The notes: a model not told the origin generated them from the letters alone. Shown: positions 1 to 8,256, numbered from the stretch's first letter. The stretch is DNA of 64,000 nucleotides from Paenibacillus dendrobii (GCF_009807035.1 NZ_WUBI01000006.1:29916-93915), one strand, 5' to 3'. Numbers and translations: made by a program.

Positions 1-899
1 ATGCCGATCATCAGCGCCATGGCGCCGGCGACATCCTGAATGCCTTCAATCATTGCACTGGATAGGATGTGGATCGGGCGTTTCGGCCAGGTCAGCAGGA
101 TCGTCACGATCGCGCCAATAATAACCGCCGGTACAATGTCGATTTTGAAAATGAAGACGAGAAGGACCGGTACGAGCGGACTGATCAGCGCAATGGCAGG
201 TACCTTCTTGTTGTCGCCGGGCGTTGCTGCAGGCATCGCCCAGGCTTTGCGGCCTTTGCCGTCTCTTTTAATATAGAAGACGATCATGAGGAGCGAGATC
301 ACGATTAGTGGAAGGGCCACGACCAAGGTATAGTTGGCGATCTTATCGACCGAGAGGCCCAGCACATCCACGTACACCGCCCAGTTGGACACGTTGAAGA
401 GAGAGCCGACACCAACGGCCAGTAAGACAACGATGGAGGCGACGAATTGCGAAATGCCTGCCGTCAGCATGATCGGAATGACGATGGTACCGACCAGGAT
501 GACCATGCCGAGCCCGCCTGCTGCGGAAAAAATGATGGATGCGGTAATGAAAAATAGAATAGCAATAAGTACGGGTTTATCTCCGGCCAGCTCTGCAGCC
601 TTGCGGATAATGGATTTGGTGATGCCGACCTTGTTCAGAATTTGACCGAACCAGGCACCGAACACGAGGCCGGCGATCGCGCCGGACAGCTTCATGGAGC
701 CGGCTGCCAGAATCGTCTTGGCGATGGAGGTCACCTCTGGATTGTTCGACATCCACGGCACGCCGGCGATAATGGCGAAGAGGATCGCCATGCAGGGCAT
801 TGCCAGAATGGTCGGCAGCTTGCGTGCCATCATGAGTCCTACAAACACCAGAAAGACGAGCAGAATGCCGATTGCTTGGAACCACATTGACGTTGTCAC
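1..899 (-). CDS. GntP/citrate-type organic acid permease (3' end outside window)
   Basis: This open frame runs from a GTG at 899 through base 1 without a stop, so the C-terminus is missing. Reading it from the reverse strand gives a very hydrophobic protein with repeated membrane segments (for example LLVFLVFVGLMMA near the start and VIPIMLTAGI in the middle) and Gly/Ala-rich loops, which looks like the GntP/CitMHS/DcuC-type transporters of gluconate or other organic acids. GTG is chosen because GAGGGG lies 8 bases upstream; the in-frame ATG at 887 is too far from it. It starts 37 bases after the FAD oxidoreductase gene, so the two probably form an operon in which the permease imports that enzyme's substrate. 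The exact family and substrate are inferred, not read from a diagnostic motif. Confidence 0.75.
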   Translation of the reverse strand, partial: MTTSMWFQAIGILLVFLVFVGLMMARKLPTILAMPCMAILFAIIAGVPWMSNNPEVTSIAKTILAAGSMKLSGAIAGLVFGAWFGQILNKVGITKSIIRKAAELAGDKPVLIAILFFITASIIFSAAGGLGMVILVGTIVIPIMLTAGISQFVASIVVLLAVGVGSLFNVSNWAVYVDVLGLSVDKIANYTLVVALPLIVISLLMIVFYIKRDGKGRKAWAMPAATPGDNKKVPAIALISPLVPVLLVFIFKIDIVPAVIIGAIVTILLTWPKRPIHILSSAMIEGIQDVAGAMALMIG

Positions 900-935
900 A
901 AGAATTTCCCCTCTCAAATGGGCTGCTACGCGAAT

Positions 936-2285
936 CTAAACCTCCAGATAAGCTCCTTGCTCCTTCAAAATCGTCTGCACTTTCTTGATGTCGATGTCCT
1001 GAACGTCACGTCCTTCAAGAGCCGCGAGCGCTGCCGCAACGCCGCCCCCATGTCCGATGGCGCCTGTTGTCGGCGTGGTTCTCATGGCTGCCTGCGCCTC
1101 GAAGGTTGCCGAAATGCAGCGGCCAATGACAATGAGATTCTTCATGGAGTCCGTGATCATGCAGGAAAAAGGAATGCTGTACATGCCGCCCCATTCCAGT
1201 TTTTGATGCTTCGTGCCCTCGCCGTCGGGGCTGTGAATATCGATCGGATAGCCGGAGTGCGCGATCGTATCGTCAAACAGACGCTGTTCCAGAATATCCT
1301 CTGCCGTCAGGGTGTACACTCCTTTGATCTGCCGCGAACCGCGGACGCCGATATTCGGTCCCGTGGATTCCACGACGGCATGCTCGAAGCCGGGAATATA
1401 TTTGCGTACGAAAAGCTCCAGTTCCCGGCACTGCTTGCGTCCGACCATTTCAGCCTTGCTCAGGCTGAGCGCGTCGGTTGCGTCATGGCCAAGAATACGA
1501 GTCGTATTGAGAATGACTTCGCCTGGATTATTCGTTTCGAAGAATAGGATATTCTCGCGCGGGATGGAAATCTCGCCGCGCTCCTTGGCTTTCTTGAAGA
1601 GGCTGTCAAAGCCGCCCACGGAGAGGCGGGGAGCCTTCTCGATGATGGAGGTGTCTCCGCCATACAGGGGGAAATCCTCCGGGTGGCTGTGAATATATTC
1701 CTTGACCTTTGGAATGTCGACATTGTACATTTTCATCTTCAGAGTCATCGGCTGTGTCGCCCCGTCGGATTCGCGGCCCTTCGTGTATTCCACGCCGGCG
1801 CCCGCCGAGAGGTCTCCGTCACCTGTAGCATCAATGAAGACAGAGGCTTGGATCCTACTAATCCCAGACTTGTTGCAGACCTGGATTTCAGCAATGCGGC
1901 CATCTTCCGCGTGCACGCCGGCCAGCATCGTGTGGTAGAGAATGTCGCCTCCGGCTTCCGTTACCATCAGTTCGAGCTCATGCTTCATCGCTTCGGCATC
2001 GAACGGGGTGACCGAGTATGTAAAGCCAACCGTATCGAAAATATGCCCTGGAGATTTGCCGAGTTTTTTGAGCCTTTCGATCAACTGATCGGTATAGCCC
2101 TGAATGGCCTGCTTGTCACCGGCATGGAAGGTCATCATGGGACCGACGCCGTTGGCTGTCAGCGTTCCGCCCAGGAAACCGTGCGACTCGATGATCAGCG
2201 TCCTTGCTCCGGTTCGGGATGCCGCGATCGCGGCCATGGACCCCGAGATGCCTCCGCCCATGACGACAACGTCATATTGCTGCAT
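936..2285 (-). CDS. FAD-dependent oxidoreductase (FAD_oxidored family)
   Basis: The protein has 449 residues. Its N-terminus carries a dinucleotide-binding Rossmann fingerprint (VVVMGGGISGSMAA, about residues 6-19) followed by an acidic residue after the second strand (LIIESHG), as expected for FAD. A second nucleotide-associated motif (ASVFIDATGDGDLSAGAG) lies near residue 150, and a C-terminal VIGRCISATFEAQAAMRTT stretch is typical of the FAD_oxidored group, which includes tricarballylate-dehydrogenase-like and cell-wall-linked flavoproteins. The ATG at 2285 is preferred to the GTG at 2294 because GGAG lies 8 bases before it. It is the first gene of a two-gene operon with a membrane permease, suggesting oxidation of an imported organic acid. 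The substrate cannot be told from sequence. Confidence 0.85.
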   Translation of the reverse strand: MQQYDVVVMGGGISGSMAAIAASRTGARTLIIESHGFLGGTLTANGVGPMMTFHAGDKQAIQGYTDQLIERLKKLGKSPGHIFDTVGFTYSVTPFDAEAMKHELELMVTEAGGDILYHTMLAGVHAEDGRIAEIQVCNKSGISRIQASVFIDATGDGDLSAGAGVEYTKGRESDGATQPMTLKMKMYNVDIPKVKEYIHSHPEDFPLYGGDTSIIEKAPRLSVGGFDSLFKKAKERGEISIPRENILFFETNNPGEVILNTTRILGHDATDALSLSKAEMVGRKQCRELELFVRKYIPGFEHAVVESTGPNIGVRGSRQIKGVYTLTAEDILEQRLFDDTIAHSGYPIDIHSPDGEGTKHQKLEWGGMYSIPFSCMITDSMKNLIVIGRCISATFEAQAAMRTTPTTGAIGHGGGVAAALAALEGRDVQDIDIKKVQTILKEQGAYLEV

Positions 2286-2357
2286 GTTCTCCACTCCTCT
2301 TGTCGCAAGTTTTGAATTTCCTTTTAATGCCTTTAGGCTAACAAAATAATATTACTT

Positions 2358-2371
2358 TGTAAACGCTTTTA
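2358..2371. promoter_or_regulatory. cre-like catabolite repression site
   Basis: TGTAAACGCTTTTA matches 13 of 14 positions of the CcpA consensus TGWAANCGNTNWCA. It lies about 75 bases upstream of the FAD oxidoreductase start, and its TTTACA (minus strand) could also serve as a -35 element. This fits carbon-catabolite control of the oxidoreductase/permease operon. The match is seen directly; regulation is inferred. Confidence 0.6.
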
Positions 2372-2373
2372 GA

Positions 2374-2413
2374 AAATAATTTTCCGAATATCCGAAAATA
2401 TAGAAAATTATTT
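2374..2413. repeat. 11-bp inverted repeat upstream of the FAD oxidoreductase operon
   Basis: The arms AAATAATTTTC (2374-2384) and GAAAATTATTT (2403-2413) are perfect reverse complements separated by 18 bases. The repeat lies just upstream of the cre-like site, so it may be the operator of a specific regulator whose gene is not in this window. The AT-rich arms lower confidence. Confidence 0.45.
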
Positions 2414-2465
2414 ACAGACTCATAGAGATCGTTTTATAGAAGGACCATTGATGAAAAATAAGAAC

Positions 2466-2508
2466 ACAAAAAAAGAAGACTGCCGACCTTCGGAAGCCTT
2501 CTTTTTTC
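2466..2508. terminator. bidirectional rho-independent terminator after the PepSY lipoprotein gene
   Basis: On the minus strand a stem of about 14 bp with one mismatch (AAGAAGGCTTCCGA pairing with TCGGCAGTCTTCTT) and a 3-base loop is followed by a run of T. A T run also follows on the plus strand. It lies directly downstream of the gene ending at 2534. Confidence 0.85.
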
Positions 2509-2533
2509 ATGGATATACCTGTCTTCTTCAGTC

Positions 2534-3247
2534 CTAGTCATCCTGACCGAGGCTAAGGATCTTGCCGGTTTTGGCATCGATTTTGATTTCATACTCGCGA
2601 GTGGAAGTATGCACGTCCACCTCATAGTAAGTGGGTCCGTTTTTTCGTTCGATCTTCCATTTGGTTGCAGTTCCATTCACCTTTTGAGTGGCTGTCTGCA
2701 TCGCCTTTTGCTCATCAATAATCCCGGTCAAATCAATCTTGGACTGTGCCCGGTCCGTTTTGACCTTGCTCTGATCCAGCTTTTCCGTTTTATTTTCAAT
2801 GATGCTCTTATCCTCCGCATGAATGCCGACTTTGGTCTTTTCCGTATCCGTCATCATCTCGACTTTGTAGACGTAGACCTGATTTTCGAGCTCAATCTCC
2901 AATTTGGTAACATCGCCCGAGCCTTTTGTGGCAGCGATATCGAGCGCTTCCTTCGGGGTCACTTTAAACGTTGTTTTTTGCAAGTCCAGATGTCCCTGCT
3001 TGTCTATGCCCGTTTGTTTCTCAGGAGATGACGGAGTGGAAGAAGGTGGGGTGGTATGATCCGCAGCGTTATTGGCAGCGTCCTGACCCGTGCCTTCATT
3101 CGTATTCGTTCCGGTATCTGTCCCTTGCGTCGTATTTTGGCCAGTGCCCTGATTGCTGCTTTGCCCATTGTCCGCCGCTTTGGAAGAGCAGCCTGCGGCT
3201 CCGATCAAGAGCAGGATTCCGAGTGCGATGATCGTGATCTTTTTCAT
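2534..3247 (-). CDS. PepSY-domain lipoprotein
   Basis: The protein has 237 residues, starting at the ATG at 3247, which has AAAGGAG 9 bases upstream. The first 20 residues form a lipoprotein signal peptide with lipobox LIGAAGC, so the mature protein should be anchored to the outer face of the membrane. A low-complexity Gln/Thr/Asn linker (about residues 25-75) follows, then two PepSY-like repeats: one around residues 85-150 and one around 165-237 (YYEVDVHTSTREYEIKIDAKTGKIL). PepSY modules are often proposed to inhibit or hold peptidases, or to bind at the cell surface. It is a single gene with its own terminator. The role of this protein is unknown. Confidence 0.85.
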   Translation of the reverse strand: MKKITIIALGILLLIGAAGCSSKAADNGQSSNQGTGQNTTQGTDTGTNTNEGTGQDAANNAADHTTPPSSTPSSPEKQTGIDKQGHLDLQKTTFKVTPKEALDIAATKGSGDVTKLEIELENQVYVYKVEMMTDTEKTKVGIHAEDKSIIENKTEKLDQSKVKTDRAQSKIDLTGIIDEQKAMQTATQKVNGTATKWKIERKNGPTYYEVDVHTSTREYEIKIDAKTGKILSLGQDD

Positions 3248-3357
3248 GATGCAAAACTCCTTTCGCCTGTATTTTAACCATGGCCGGGACTTTAAAACAT
3301 CCGCCGCACCCGATGAATTCAACCCTTCGGCGAAGCCGGGATGTCATTTCACATCGC

Positions 3358-3418
3358 AAAAAAGCCCTCGCTGTCGCTTCCTGAAGAGAAGGGAGCTGAC
3401 AGCGAGGGCTTTTTTTTG
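3358..3418. terminator. strong bidirectional terminator
   Basis: AAGCCCTCGCTGTC and GACAGCGAGGGCTT form a perfect stem flanked by A and T runs on both sides. It lies 30 bases after the stop of the secreted protein gene (3448-4392, minus strand), which it should terminate. Confidence 0.9.
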
Positions 3419-3447
3419 CTGATTCATAGGTGAATGATTGGATAATT

Positions 3448-4392
3448 TTACATGCCTGATGCGGCTTTTCTGTATTTATCGACTTCAGGGGTCAGGGTGT
3501 CGTTGTTTTTCTTCAGCACGTCCAGGAAGCCTTGCAGCTTTTTGATGTATCCGCTCTTGGTTGGATCGCCTTTGCTGACGGCAGCTTGCAGGGCGGCCTT
3601 TGCTTTGGCATCGACTTTTTTGGTGTCATAATCAAAGAGCGGCGTGTTATTGAGGCCGGACATGGAAATGCTCAAGTATTGATTAAACAGCGACTTCACC
3701 TGGGCCGTGCGGTTCGAATGCGGGAAGGATTTCACGAAGGCTTCCTGCGCCAACGCGCGCTTGGTCACTTCCGTCCATCCGATGGATAAGGCAGCGTCAT
3801 TGGCAAACGGAGCTTTGGTTTCGGCGGTCATGATGTCGATATAGCTCTTGATGTCGGCGGACACATAAGAACGAACCTTCTGGAATCTTGGGTAATCCAG
3901 GACGAGATAGTACATGCCTTCCGATGTGTCGATGCGGTAGCCGCTGTCGCGGGCGCCCTTGAACAGAGATTTCAGACTTTTGTCGTTGGTTTTATTGATC
4001 AAGGCGGTCAGGTCGTCGCCGGATTTCATGAGCTTCATCAGTTTGGTCTGGATACTGTCCTTGAAAAACTTGTCGTTCCAAGCATCCAGATGGGCTTTTT
4101 CGGCATTTTCGAGCTTCAGCACCATCATGGAACCCTGCCAAGGCGTCACCTGATAGATGTTCTTCTCCATGTAGCTGACGGCTTCGGCTTGCTTGGATGG
4201 GGATTTGAGCAAGCTCATCATATGGTTGTAGACTGCATTGGCATGCGCCGTTTTGGCGGAAGCCGCAGTAGATGCGGATACGGTTTGGTTAACTGTAGTG
4301 GTTCCGGCTGCATGGGTCGCTCCAGCACCTGCCTGCAGACTGATAGCGGCTATAAGGGCAGCGGCTGTAAATGCTGATTTGGTAAATTTCAT
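3448..4392 (-). CDS. secreted protein of unknown function
   Basis: The protein has 314 residues. The ATG at 4392 is chosen because GGAGGTG lies just upstream and because it opens a clear Sec signal peptide (MKFTKSAFTAAALIAA, with an ATHAAG-like cleavage region near residue 29). The mature part is rich in Lys, Ala and Ser, predicted mostly helical, with no cysteines, no repeated domain and no catalytic motif that I recognise. Its charge pattern fits an extracellular or wall-associated helical protein. It is monocistronic, bounded by a terminator on each side. I do not recognise the family and give no function. Confidence 0.75.
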   Translation of the reverse strand: MKFTKSAFTAAALIAAISLQAGAGATHAAGTTTVNQTVSASTAASAKTAHANAVYNHMMSLLKSPSKQAEAVSYMEKNIYQVTPWQGSMMVLKLENAEKAHLDAWNDKFFKDSIQTKLMKLMKSGDDLTALINKTNDKSLKSLFKGARDSGYRIDTSEGMYYLVLDYPRFQKVRSYVSADIKSYIDIMTAETKAPFANDAALSIGWTEVTKRALAQEAFVKSFPHSNRTAQVKSLFNQYLSISMSGLNNTPLFDYDTKKVDAKAKAALQAAVSKGDPTKSGYIKKLQGFLDVLKKNNDTLTPEVDKYRKAASGM

Positions 4393-4524
4393 GGTTAAAG
4401 CACCTCCAAGGTTTCGATACATTGATATTACCCGCGTGTTGTTTCGTGATGACATCCGTTTGTTTCGGACTTGTAAACATTTGAAAGAAAATTGGAAATC
4501 ATTCCAGGAATATATTCGATTCAT

Positions 4525-4581
4525 AAAAAAAACATCCTCGCCGGCAACGAATGAAGCATTGTGCCGCGCAAGGATGTTTTT
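4525..4581. terminator. terminator after the DUF1129 gene
   Basis: AAAAACATCCT pairs with AGGATGTTTTT, with additional GC-rich pairing inside and T/A runs at both ends. It is immediately downstream of the stop at 4594 on the minus strand. Confidence 0.85.
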
Positions 4582-4593
4582 AATTTCAGGTCG

Positions 4594-5259
4594 TTATCTG
4601 GATTTTCGCAAGAAAATAAACCGGATACCGAGGAAACCTATGATGCAGAAGACGAGACTAAGCACCGGCGGTATCGTAAACACGGGCAGCATGTTGCGCA
4701 GCGAGAAGCCGATCGCCATCACGACGACAGCGATAATCAAGTAGATGCCGATGGCTTTCAAGTTGATTCCGGGCTTCCGGTTCTCATTCTCCTGCGGCTT
4801 GCTTAGCGACTTTATGAGGACTTCCATAATGACAATGGATCCGACAGCCACCAGAATGATCGCGAGCAGACTGACGCGGTTCAGCGAACTGCCGCTGTAG
4901 CCCGCAAGCTGAGATCCGAAGCCGACGACGGTCTCTATCAGAAACAGAATGGTGAGCGCGGTCCAGGCAATCATGATGTAATAAGCCGCACCTTCGACAG
5001 GCTTGACCGACGGCAGCGTTTCAACCACCGTACGTGCATATTCCTCCGCGTTCCCGCCGAACAGTTTAGAAGCTGAGGTGCCTTTTTTCTGTGCATCCAG
5101 CACGTCCTTGGCGAGCTCCAGCAGACGTTTCTCGGCCTGCTGACGGTCTGCGCGGCTATCGCGTACGTATACGACGATATCCTCGTAAAAATCCTTGTTC
5201 GCCGGAGTCATCTGCTCCCGCAAACGATTGTTCTCTTGTATCATTTGTCTTGTTGACAT
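4594..5259 (-). CDS. DUF1129-family membrane protein
   Basis: The protein has 221 residues. The ATG at 5259 has GGAGG 7 bases upstream, unlike the earlier in-frame ATG at 5283. The N-terminal 85 residues are soluble and charged (MSTRQMIQENNRLREQMTPA), containing the pattern Asn-x-Phe-Tyr-x-Asp-Ile-x-x-Tyr-x-Arg typical of DUF1129 proteins. Four membrane segments follow: about residues 92-112, 125-147, 165-183 and 190-212. The C-terminus ends in basic residues (FLRKSR), suggesting it is cytoplasmic. DUF1129 proteins are membrane proteins of unknown role in Firmicutes. It appears to be a single gene. Confidence 0.8.
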   Translation of the reverse strand: MSTRQMIQENNRLREQMTPANKDFYEDIVVYVRDSRADRQQAEKRLLELAKDVLDAQKKGTSASKLFGGNAEEYARTVVETLPSVKPVEGAAYYIMIAWTALTILFLIETVVGFGSQLAGYSGSSLNRVSLLAIILVAVGSIVIMEVLIKSLSKPQENENRKPGINLKAIGIYLIIAVVVMAIGFSLRNMLPVFTIPPVLSLVFCIIGFLGIRFIFLRKSR

Positions 5260-5340
5260 ATCCGTTCCTCCGTATACAAACATACAACAAGTATAGGAAC
5301 AGGAGCTGACGAATTCAAGGCCCGGGAGTTCCTTCCTGGC

Positions 5341-5463
5341 TTATTCCCGATAAAAGAGCTTCTCATAGTTCACAGCCACATAAATAATAGCCAATACGAC
5401 GCATACGGCCAGAACCCAGGACAAGGGGTGCTCCTGTATATGCGATATCCATCGTTGCCACAT
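5341..5463 (-). CDS. small single-pass membrane protein, 40 residues
   Basis: This frame starts at the ATG at 5463 with AAAGGG 8 bases upstream and ends with TAA at 5341-5343. The product begins MWQRWISHIQEHPLSWVLAV, continues with a hydrophobic stretch (VCVVLAIIYVAV, residues 20-31), and ends in a short charged tail (NYEKLFYRE). This is the shape of a bitopic membrane peptide. A longer overlapping frame on the same strand has no comparable site. No family recognised; the call rests on ribosome binding site, composition and topology. Confidence 0.55.
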   Translation of the reverse strand: MWQRWISHIQEHPLSWVLAVCVVLAIIYVAVNYEKLFYRE

Positions 5464-5567
5464 AAGCATATCCCTTTCTATATACGGGTATCGGTGATAG
5501 TTTCCGCCATGCGTCTGCATTCCATGCAGACTTGGATCTCTTCACAAAAAAGCCATGCCGGTGTGGA

Positions 5568-5595
5568 TTGACACATGCGAGTCGGCGGTGATAAT
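5568..5595 (+). promoter_or_regulatory. sigma-A-type promoter
   Basis: TTGACA (5568-5573) is followed after 16 bases by GATAAT (5590-5595), oriented toward the alpha/beta hydrolase gene that starts about 125 bases downstream. Confidence 0.55.
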
Positions 5596-5723
5596 ATGGA
5601 CTTCAAACCTTATATCTCATTAAACTTATCGGAATTATAAAATATAGCATTTAAGGGATACAAAAATCCTTAGCACTAGCGTTTTATCTGAAAACATAGT
5701 TATTTCAAAGGGGGATGGAATTC

Positions 5724-6554
5724 ATGGAAAGACAAATCATGATCCGTCATGGTCAGGAGGAACTGACCGCGAGTCTTCATTATCCGGTTCAGGCCGAAGG
5801 GAAGAACGGACGCTGCGGGGAGCGGGCGCCGCTCGTCGTCATCTGCCACGGGTTCGTCGGCAGCCGTGTGGGCGTGGACCGCTTATTCGTAAAAACTGCC
5901 AGAGAGCTGGCGGGAGAAGGTTACATGGTGCTGCGCTTCGATTATGCGGGCTGCGGTGAAAGCAGCGGACATTATGGCAAAGAGGGACTCGAATCCATGA
6001 TCGCCCAGACCCGGACCGTGCTGGATTATGCGCTGGATTGCGGAAATGTGGATCCATCCCAGGTCACGCTGATCGGACATAGCCTCGGCGGCGCGGTAGC
6101 CATTCTGACAGCCGTACGCGACCGTAGGGTGAAGAACCTGATTCTGTGGTCTGCGGTCGGATATCCGCTGAACGACATTCTGAAAATCACCGGACGGGAA
6201 GTTTATGACCATGCGGTAAAAACAGGCAGCTCGGATTATCTCGGCTTCGATTTTACACCTGCATTTTTCGATTCGCTTGGAACGTATCAGCCGTTCCAGG
6301 AGGCTATCAAATTCAACGGCAATGTCCTTGTCGTTCATGGCACGTCCGATGATACGATTCCGGTGGACTATGCTTTTCTATATCAAAAGGTGTTCTGGAT
6401 GCGGTCCGAGGGCCGCTGCGACAAGGAAATCATTTTCCAGGGAAATCACACCTATTCGTCGGGTTCGCATTGCGGTCAGTTGATTCACCGGACCAAGGAT
6501 TGGTTAAACGAGCAGAAGACCCTGCAGCAGGATTGGCAGCACTGGATGATCTAA
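5724..6554 (+). CDS. alpha/beta hydrolase (serine esterase/aminopeptidase-like)
   Basis: The protein has 276 residues. It has the alpha/beta-hydrolase order: an oxyanion region (VVICHGFVGSR, about residue 40), the nucleophile elbow GHSLGG (about residue 118), the acid in GTSDDTIPVD (about residue 214) and the catalytic His in GNHTYSS (about residue 246). The family cleaves esters, amides or peptides in the cytosol; the closest recalled group is the S33/BAAT-like dienelactone-hydrolase-like esterases. The ATG at 5724 is chosen because the GGGGG run is 9 bases upstream; the ATG at 5715 directly abuts it. It is a stand-alone gene with its own promoter, and the substrate is not inferable. Confidence 0.85.
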   Translation: MERQIMIRHGQEELTASLHYPVQAEGKNGRCGERAPLVVICHGFVGSRVGVDRLFVKTARELAGEGYMVLRFDYAGCGESSGHYGKEGLESMIAQTRTVLDYALDCGNVDPSQVTLIGHSLGGAVAILTAVRDRRVKNLILWSAVGYPLNDILKITGREVYDHAVKTGSSDYLGFDFTPAFFDSLGTYQPFQEAIKFNGNVLVVHGTSDDTIPVDYAFLYQKVFWMRSEGRCDKEIIFQGNHTYSSGSHCGQLIHRTKDWLNEQKTLQQDWQHWMI

Positions 6555-6698
6555 CAAGCTAAATAACGCCTTTCAAGCAGACTTCTTGACGTTACAGGAA
6601 ATCAATCAAGCCAGCAGTGATACAGAGATTGGAATTATCTCTTCATACACGGTAAAATATAAGTAGCAACTTATACTGGCGTGTGGAGGTTGACATCG

Positions 6699-7478
6699 AT
6701 GACATTACCATCTTTATTTGTAGCGCACGGTTCACCTATGCTCGCCCTGGAAGATAACGGATACACGCAGTTTCTGGAAAGTTTGGGACGGGAGCTTCCG
6801 AAGCCGGAGGCCATTGCCGTATTCTCGGCGCATTGGGACAGTCCCGACCAATCCATGAGCGTGGATGAATCCCACGGTACGATGCATGACTTTTACGGTT
6901 TTCCGGAAGCCATGTATGAACTGCGGTATCCGGCTCCGGGCTCTGCATCGCTTACCCAGCAGATTGGGCAGTTGTTTGACGCAGGCAATCTGTCGTATCA
7001 GCCGGTCCTCGGCCGAGGCCTTGACCACGGTGCTTGGGTTATTTTACAGAAGATGTATCCTGAAGCGAATATTCCGGTTGTCGAGCTGTCAGTAGATTCC
7101 AGACGTTCTCCCGCAGAGCAATATGCGATTGGCGCCATGCTGAAGGAACTTCGCCAGCAAAATGTTCTGGTCATCGGCAGCGGCGGCTTGGTGCATAACC
7201 TGCGCATGATTGGACAGTCGGAGGAAGCGGATGATTGGGCCGTGGAATTCGATGAATGGGTTGCGGGGCAGCTGGAGGGCTGGAAGGTCAACGAGTTGTT
7301 CGATTATGACAAAAAAGCTCCTCATGCCCGCCAGGCGGTGCCTTCTTACGGAGTGGAGCATTTCATCCCGCTGTTCTATGCCATGGGAGCTGCAGACGAT
7401 GACCGCAAGGCCAAGCGTCTGTTTCAGGCTTACCAGTATGGGAACCTCAGCTTGAACTGCTGGATGTTCGGTTCCTGA
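6699..7478 (+). CDS. LigB-type extradiol dioxygenase (DODA family)
   Basis: The protein has 259 residues, the usual length for the 4,5-DOPA dioxygenase/YgiD family. Conserved histidines of the non-haem metal site are visible: FVAHGSP (residue about 10), AHWDSP (about 47) and a later GGLVHNLR (about 170). GRGLDHGAWV (about 108) is another family hallmark. These enzymes open catechol-like aromatic rings using iron or zinc-site chemistry in the cytosol. The start ATG at 6699 has GGAGG 9 bases upstream, giving MTLPSLFVAHGSP. A bidirectional terminator follows at once, and the next gene (DoxX) is convergent. DoxX and ring-cleavage genes co-occur in quinone/catechol stress responses of Bacillus, so a shared role is possible but unproven here. 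Confidence 0.87.
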   Translation: MTLPSLFVAHGSPMLALEDNGYTQFLESLGRELPKPEAIAVFSAHWDSPDQSMSVDESHGTMHDFYGFPEAMYELRYPAPGSASLTQQIGQLFDAGNLSYQPVLGRGLDHGAWVILQKMYPEANIPVVELSVDSRRSPAEQYAIGAMLKELRQQNVLVIGSGGLVHNLRMIGQSEEADDWAVEFDEWVAGQLEGWKVNELFDYDKKAPHARQAVPSYGVEHFIPLFYAMGAADDDRKAKRLFQAYQYGNLSLNCWMFGS

Positions 7479-7499
7479 ACAGCAAATCACATCACATGA

Positions 7500-7540
7500 A
7501 AAAGAATGAGCCGGGCTGGTATTTCCAGCCCGGCTCTTTG
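7500..7540. terminator. bidirectional terminator between dioxygenase and DoxX genes
   Basis: GAGCCGGGCTGG pairs with CCAGCCCGGCTC across a 5-base loop, followed by CTTTG. It can end the dioxygenase gene on the plus strand and the first DoxX gene on the minus strand. The stem sequence recurs at 8407-8441 after the second DoxX gene, so it belongs to the duplicated unit. Confidence 0.8.
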
Positions 7541-7569
7541 TGTTGCTCCCTGTAGTTCTCTCTTGGTGT

Positions 7570-8112
7570 TTATGCAGCGCCTTTGGTCTTGTTTATGCCG
7601 TTTTGCGGTACAGGAGCGGGAGCAGGATCATGGGCATTCTTGTGGAAGAGGCCGCGTACATAAGGCATTACCCAGTGGTCCAGTCCGATGCGTCCGGCAT
7701 TGGCGGCAGCGACGACGATGAAGATTTCAAGCACGACCATTTGTGCGTTGGTGCTTACGGTGCCCGAGAAGAGGAAGGCGAAGTTCATCACCATACCCAT
7801 CAGGGCAGCGAAGGTAGTGAAGGTACCGAGGATAAGTCCCAGTCCGACCAGTGTTTCACCAAGCGGGATGACAACGTTGAATAATTTTACTCCAGGCAGT
7901 GCGCCATGCTCCAGGAAGGCAGCCCACCAGCCTTGCACTGCGGGGTGATCGCCGCTTGCCTTGGCAATGGCCCCTTGCAGGAAGCCTCCTGCGTCGAATC
8001 CGCCTGTCAGTTTCTCAATTCCGCCTTTGATCCAGGTATATCCAAGGTAAATCCGGACCACCGTTAATAACCACATTGCCACTTTGTTGTTTCTCAGCCA
8101 GTTGTTGAACAT
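7570..8112 (-). CDS. DoxX-family membrane protein, paralog 1
   Basis: The protein has 180 residues. It has the DoxX/DoxD layout: a charged N-terminus, a first membrane segment containing RIYLGYTWIKGG, a soluble loop (DAGGFLQGAIAKASGDHPAV), then three further membrane segments including PLGETLVGLGL and a C-terminal VVAAANAGRIGLDHWV motif. DoxX proteins resemble the quinone-reducing subunit of thiosulfate:quinone oxidoreductase and act in the cytoplasmic membrane in redox or thiol stress. It starts at ATG 8112 with GAGGAG upstream. It is about 80 percent identical by eye to the paralog at 8511-9029, with a longer, Pro/Ala-rich tail. Two Crp/Fnr-type boxes lie upstream, implying redox or oxygen control. 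Confidence 0.88.
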   Translation of the reverse strand: MFNNWLRNNKVAMWLLTVVRIYLGYTWIKGGIEKLTGGFDAGGFLQGAIAKASGDHPAVQGWWAAFLEHGALPGVKLFNVVIPLGETLVGLGLILGTFTTFAALMGMVMNFAFLFSGTVSTNAQMVVLEIFIVVAAANAGRIGLDHWVMPYVRGLFHKNAHDPAPAPVPQNGINKTKGAA

Positions 8113-8229
8113 TACAATCCACTCCTCAAATTAGTTTAATGGGTATTTTTAGGAAGCTTCTAGGGTGCTGTTCTTGATGTGAGCTTCTTTCTTTTGTTGT
8201 TGGAAGATGATCATCTCTTTCATGTCTTT

Positions 8230-8235
8230 ATTATA
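8230..8235 (-). promoter_or_regulatory. -10 element of DoxX paralog 1 promoter
   Basis: TATAAT reads on the minus strand at 8235-8230. A start point about 7 bases downstream (near 8223) would place the palindrome at 8257-8272 at -41.5, the usual class II activator position for Crp/Fnr proteins. There is no good -35 hexamer, which fits an activator-dependent promoter. Confidence 0.6.
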
Positions 8236-8251
8236 TGTGAAATATTTCACG
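8236..8251. promoter_or_regulatory. second Crp/Fnr-type box at DoxX paralog 1
   Basis: TGTGAAATATTTCACG keeps TGTGA-N6-TCAC. Its centre is 21 bp, two helical turns, from the centre of the better box at 8257-8272. It directly abuts the -10 and would sit near -20, so binding here should repress. Confidence 0.55.
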
Positions 8252-8256
8252 TTACA

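Noticed and set aside
577..885. 102-codon minus-strand frame overlapping the permease gene
   Set aside because: It is Arg/His-rich and out of frame with the hydrophobic permease reading frame, which runs unbroken to the window edge.
5363..5545. 60-codon minus-strand frame covering the small membrane protein
   Set aside because: It lacks a ribosome binding site and has a composition unlike its neighbours, while the 40-residue frame in another phase has both a site and a membrane segment.
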